From contig NZ_JAJSOH010000003.1 of assembly GCF_021277265.1 (NCBI RefSeq), positions 248,001 through 312,000 of the forward strand: 64,000 bases of DNA, in the 5' to 3' direction. Shown here one piece after another: positions 61,857-64,000 of the stretch; positions within the stretch are counted from its first letter, which is position 1, and each line of letters starts with the position of its first letter. The notes under the pieces were generated by a model. It searched no databases. It was not told the DNA's origin and saw only the letters and a program-made list of their open reading frames with translations. A program made the position numbers and the translations under genes. This DNA is from Kineosporia rhizophila (GTDB taxonomy: Bacteria > Actinomycetota > Actinomycetes > Actinomycetales > Kineosporiaceae).

Positions 61857-62135
61857 ATGGAGATTCGCGCCATCGATCCGCGTGACAGCGAATGGGAAAT
61901 CGCGGACCCCGTCTTCCGTGTGCACGTGCTGTCCCGCCAGCAGCAGTACGCGGGCCGTGGGGAGGGCGCAATCTGGTCCCAGGAGTGGGAATTCACCGAC
62001 GCAGATGTGGAGGCGGTCATGAACTGGGTCGCCGAGAACTGCGCCGCAAACGACGGATACGTCGTCTACCTGGTGGTCCGCGACTCCTTGAACAGGCTGG
62101 GCCAGCACGAGCTCACCTACCGCGCGCCCGCCTGA
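61857..62135 (+). CDS. Hypothetical protein
   Basis: A 92-residue soluble acidic protein starting MEIRAIDPRDSEWEIADPVF. It is rich in Trp and acidic residues and ends GQHELTYRAPA. I do not recognise it. It has no signal peptide or membrane helix. Codon use and third-position GC look like a real gene. Confidence 0.5.
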   Translation: MEIRAIDPRDSEWEIADPVFRVHVLSRQQQYAGRGEGAIWSQEWEFTDADVEAVMNWVAENCAANDGYVVYLVVRDSLNRLGQHELTYRAPA

Positions 62136-62146
62136 TGCCTGCCGCA

Positions 62147-62572
62147 TCAGAGATATCCGTCCACCTGAGCCGTGCCGCCCGGGTTCTGCCGGACGACTGG
62201 TGCGTTGTTGGTGGCATCGGTGCGGTTTCGTCCCGATCCGGAGTCGCCCGTGTCCTTGCCGGACAGGTAGTCGGAAGCCTTCTGCAGGAATTCCGAGTTG
62301 ATGACGCCCTGGGCGTGGAGGGCCCGAAGGTCTTTGGTGGTCAGGTCTCCCCAGGGAGCGTTCTCCAACATGGCTCTCCACCGGGCCGAGGCCAGGTCAG
62401 TAGCAACGCCGGGAAACAATTCTCCGTGGGCGGGCGGCCACTTGAACTCCATCCCGGTGGCGGCAGTGATCATGTCGATGTCCGACTGCCTCAGCGGAGG
62501 GTAGGGCAGAGGGACCCTTGTGGGTTCGTTCCGCGACGGCGGTGCTGCCGAGATCGACACGTTGATGTTCAT
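62147..62572 (-). CDS. Hypothetical protein
   Basis: A 141-residue protein without recognised domain. Residues about 30-100 are mixed charged/hydrophobic (DIDMITAATGMEFKWPPAHG, DLTTKDLRALHAQG). The C-terminal 40 residues are Gly/Asn/Ser-rich and probably disordered. It starts at ATG 62572 and is convergent with the small protein at 61857. Confidence 0.5.
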   Translation of the reverse strand: MNINVSISAAPPSRNEPTRVPLPYPPLRQSDIDMITAATGMEFKWPPAHGELFPGVATDLASARWRAMLENAPWGDLTTKDLRALHAQGVINSEFLQKASDYLSGKDTGDSGSGRNRTDATNNAPVVRQNPGGTAQVDGYL

Positions 62573-62595
62573 CTCGCCGTGCCTTTCCAGGTGGG

Positions 62596-62727
62596 GAGAC
62601 CTTCGGGGCCGAATCGCGCACCGCCCGCGGCCTCCTCGACCAGGCGCTGTCAGCTGTGCTGGGGGAAGTGGATGGTCGGCGCAACCAGCGCCTGGAGCAC
62701 CTGTCGTCAGGGGGAGTGTGTCCTTGA
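62596..62727 (+). other. Coding-like fragment in a 314-base gap
   Basis: One frame reads GETFGAESRTARGLLDQALS and on to a stop at 62725-62727, with codon use like a real gene, but no start or ribosome binding site is visible and the frame runs into the start of the gene on the other strand. It may be a relic of a larger gene. The remaining gap (62573-62886) shows nothing else. Confidence 0.25.
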
Positions 62728-62886
62728 GTTCTCAGCCCTACGTCCTACCCAAAGAGATGCCCGCCTGGGGTCACCGGAGGGTGGGTGCCGCAGCGCCCTG
62801 GCCAGGCTCCGGCCGGGGAGGTGTAAGGCAGAGGTGTACCTGTGCCGTCTACGGTTGCGGGCTACCGGCTGACTCGAGGGGACCTG

Positions 62887-63066
62887 GTGAACGGTGCAAC
62901 GGATGGGCTGTCGTGGCAGACGCGCTGGCCCGGCATGCTGAAAGACGTCGAGATCATCCAGGGCACCATGCTCTGCCGGGCCGGAGCGTACGCCGGAGGG
63001 CATCGCTGGGGGCAGGAGGATCTCGCGGCAGCGCACACCGCCTACCCCGACCAACAGGTCGCTTAG
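62887..63066 (+). CDS. Small protein, tandem paralog of the next gene
   Basis: A 59-residue protein of unknown function starting at GTG 62887, five bases after GAGGGG; an in-frame GTG at 62842 would add 15 residues. Its order of residues WPG-(5)-EI-(2)-GT and the end YPDQQVA match the following protein (WPG-(5)-EI-(2)-GT ... YPGQPVA). The two genes look like a tandem duplication with strong divergence. Confidence 0.5.
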   Translation: MNGATDGLSWQTRWPGMLKDVEIIQGTMLCRAGAYAGGHRWGQEDLAAAHTAYPDQQVA

Positions 63067-63118
63067 TTCTGACCGGCACGCGCTGTGCATTGGGGGCCGC
63101 CGAAACGGTGGCGGCCGA

Positions 63119-63412
63119 GTGTCAGCCCCGGCGCCGAAGGGCCCCGAACCGAGGTGGCGCGAGCCGGACGGGCATCTGTTCACCGGTTGGCTGCTGCAGT
63201 GGCCCGGCATCGTCGACCGCGTCGAGATCTGGGACGGGACCCTCGTGTACGAGCTACGAGGGTTCAGCGAGAAGACGGAGTGGACCGACGCTGACGTGGA
63301 GCACGCCCGGCGGGTCTACCCGGGACAGCCCGTTGCGGTGTCCGACGGGCAGGGCCTCTTGTTCATCGGACCAGCCGCCGAGCAACTGGCTGCGGGCAGG
63401 CCGATTTCGTGA
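63119..63412 (+). CDS. Small protein, tandem paralog of the preceding gene
   Basis: A 97-residue protein of unknown function. It shares a conserved core with its neighbour: WPGIVDRVEIWDGTLVYELR here and WPGMLKDVEIIQGTMLCRAG there, then a helix and YPGQPVA. The last 25 residues are absent from the shorter neighbour. The start at GTG 63119 is a guess. No signal peptide or membrane helix is seen. Confidence 0.5.
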   Translation: MSAPAPKGPEPRWREPDGHLFTGWLLQWPGIVDRVEIWDGTLVYELRGFSEKTEWTDADVEHARRVYPGQPVAVSDGQGLLFIGPAAEQLAAGRPIS

Positions 63413-63455
63413 CGGCGTCCTGTTCTGACGGAATGCCCCCGAGCTCGAGAAACCG

Positions 63456-63851
63456 TTAGCGCACGCCGTACTCGGCGTCGGTCACGTGCTGGAGCCAGGT
63501 CACGACCTGCCCGCTGTCGTCGGCCTCCTGGATGGCGATGTGCGCCATGAACCGCTCCGGGGTGGCGCCGTGCCAGTGCTCCTCGCCGGGTTCGATGTAG
63601 ACGACGTCGCCCGGGCGGATCTCCTGCACGCCGTCGCGGGTGGCCACCAGGCCCACGCCGTCGGTGACGTAGAGGGTCTGGCCCTTGGGGTGGTGGTGCC
63701 AGGCGGTGCGGGCGCCCGGGGTGAAGCGGACGTGCGCGCATGCCACCGAAGACTGCTCGTCGGGGTTGCGGACGCCGTCGATGTAGACGGTGCCGGTGAA
63801 CCAGTCTGCCGGTCCCGTCGCCGTCTGACCGCTGCTCTTCGTGAACTTCAT
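63456..63851 (-). CDS. Cupin-domain protein
   Basis: A 131-residue single cupin. Motif 1 is in VRFTPGARTAWHHHPKGQTL (His-His-His then Gln-Thr-Leu) and motif 2 in GDVVYIEPGEEHWHGATPER (with His). Such proteins are common among carboxymuconolactone-decarboxylase-associated and stress-related genes and may bind a metal. The substrate is unknown. It is divergent from the TetR-like gene at the window edge, with large palindromes between. Confidence 0.82.
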   Translation of the reverse strand: MKFTKSSGQTATGPADWFTGTVYIDGVRNPDEQSSVACAHVRFTPGARTAWHHHPKGQTLYVTDGVGLVATRDGVQEIRPGDVVYIEPGEEHWHGATPERFMAHIAIQEADDSGQVVTWLQHVTDAEYGVR

Positions 63852-63876
63852 GGTGTCTCCAGGGGGATCTTGAAAT

Positions 63877-63948
63877 AGCGGATATGGCGTATCCGCTTGA
63901 GGGCAAGCGTAACACCTAAGCGGATGGATCGAATCCGCTTAGGTGTTA
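63877..63948. promoter_or_regulatory. Two large operator palindromes
   Basis: AGCGGATA (63877-63884) pairs with TATCCGCT (63890-63897) across five bases. TAACACCTAAGCGGAT (63910-63925) pairs with ATCCGCTTAGGTGTTA (63933-63948) over 16 bp across a seven-base spacer. Both dyads share the AGCGGAT/ATCCGCT core. They fill the gap between the cupin and the TetR-like gene and suggest tight two-site repression of both. Confidence 0.7.
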
Positions 63949-63958
63949 GCCTGGCGGC

Positions 63959-64000
63959 ATGCCCAGCCCTGGCCAGCGGTCTCTTCGCAAGGACGCCGCC
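63959..64000 (+). CDS. N-terminus of a TetR-like regulator, cut by the window edge
   Basis: The final 42 bases encode MPSPGQRSLRKDAA, the basic opening often seen before the helix-turn-helix of actinobacterial TetR proteins (the LRKDAA segment). The gene continues past the window. The preceding twin palindromes with a common AGCGGAT core fit a self-regulated TetR repressor of the divergent cupin gene. Confidence 0.55.
   Translation, partial: MPSPGQRSLRKDAA

Noticed and set aside
1..64000. tRNA and rRNA genes, CRISPR arrays, insertion sequences, integrases and a large biosynthetic gene cluster
   Set aside because: I looked for cloverleaf-like tracts, regularly spaced direct repeats, terminal inverted repeats, transposase or recombinase motifs and PKS/NRPS domains and saw none that I could support by eye. 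A tRNA scan or repeat search could still find short ones.

Overview
The window is high-GC DNA from an actinomycete (Actinomycetota). This rests on the strong GC bias at third codon positions, frequent GTG starts, chains of ATGA/GTGA start-stop overlaps, a SigE-type ECF sigma factor, MmyB-type XRE regulators, a mycofactocin-coupled type dehydrogenase, a mycothiol-type arsenate reductase and a stand-alone LigD-type polymerase domain. I cannot fix the genus from sequence alone. I see no rRNA, tRNA, CRISPR array, integrase, transposase or phage gene.

Layout. 1-9.6 kb: a decayed gene at the left edge, a frameshifted glutamate-cysteine-ligase-like gene, a membrane-anchored HExxH protein, two tandem GGDEF cyclases, a methyltransferase, an orphan LuxR response regulator and sodA behind a promoter with the 19-bp spacer typical of MerR/SoxR control. 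9.6-11.3 kb: an XRE regulator divergent from a short-chain dehydrogenase. 

11.3-21.8 kb is the most coherent system. It has a tannase/feruloyl-esterase-type gene (frameshifted in this copy), a GntR regulator and an eight-gene operon. The operon encodes an ABC importer (lipoprotein, two permeases, ATPase), a VOC-type extradiol dioxygenase, a 4-carboxy-4-hydroxy-2-oxoadipate aldolase (LigK/GalC-like), a 4-oxalomesaconate tautomerase (GalD-like) and a 4-oxalomesaconate hydratase (LigJ/GalB-like). The same GATTGTTGACA-containing operator lies upstream of the regulator (facing the tannase) and inside the operon promoter. I read this as a plant-phenolic (gallate ester) utilisation locus: hydrolyse outside, import, cleave the ring, then convert to pyruvate plus oxaloacetate.

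21.8-43 kb: mixed accessory and housekeeping genes. These are exporters, an exported GH64 and a GH16 glucanase, a PhyH-type oxygenase, an FAD monooxygenase, a BcrA-like ABC pair, a LigD-type polymerase, small VOC/YCII proteins, a second XRE/SDR divergent pair, a PiT phosphate transporter with its DUF47 partner, an ECF sigma operon, and a GDSL hydrolase with a TetR repressor. 43.4-45.8 kb: an arsenic cassette (ArsC-like, ArsM, ArsR, ArsN-like) without an efflux pump. 45.8-49.8 kb: a hydrolase/MarR pair lying between a 64-bp copy of the 3' end of ligA and an intact, divergent ligA. 50.6-52.3 kb is a decayed stretch (LRR and SDR fragments). 52.3-59.8 kb: a lipoyl-domain protein, two coupled SDRs (one mycofactocin-type) under a TetR gene, an amidase, a secreted RTX-repeat protein and a TetR-MFS pair. 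59.8-64 kb: a third XRE regulator, two Nudix hydrolases, several small unknown proteins including two tandem paralogs, a cupin, two large operator palindromes and the first codons of a TetR-like gene that runs off the window.
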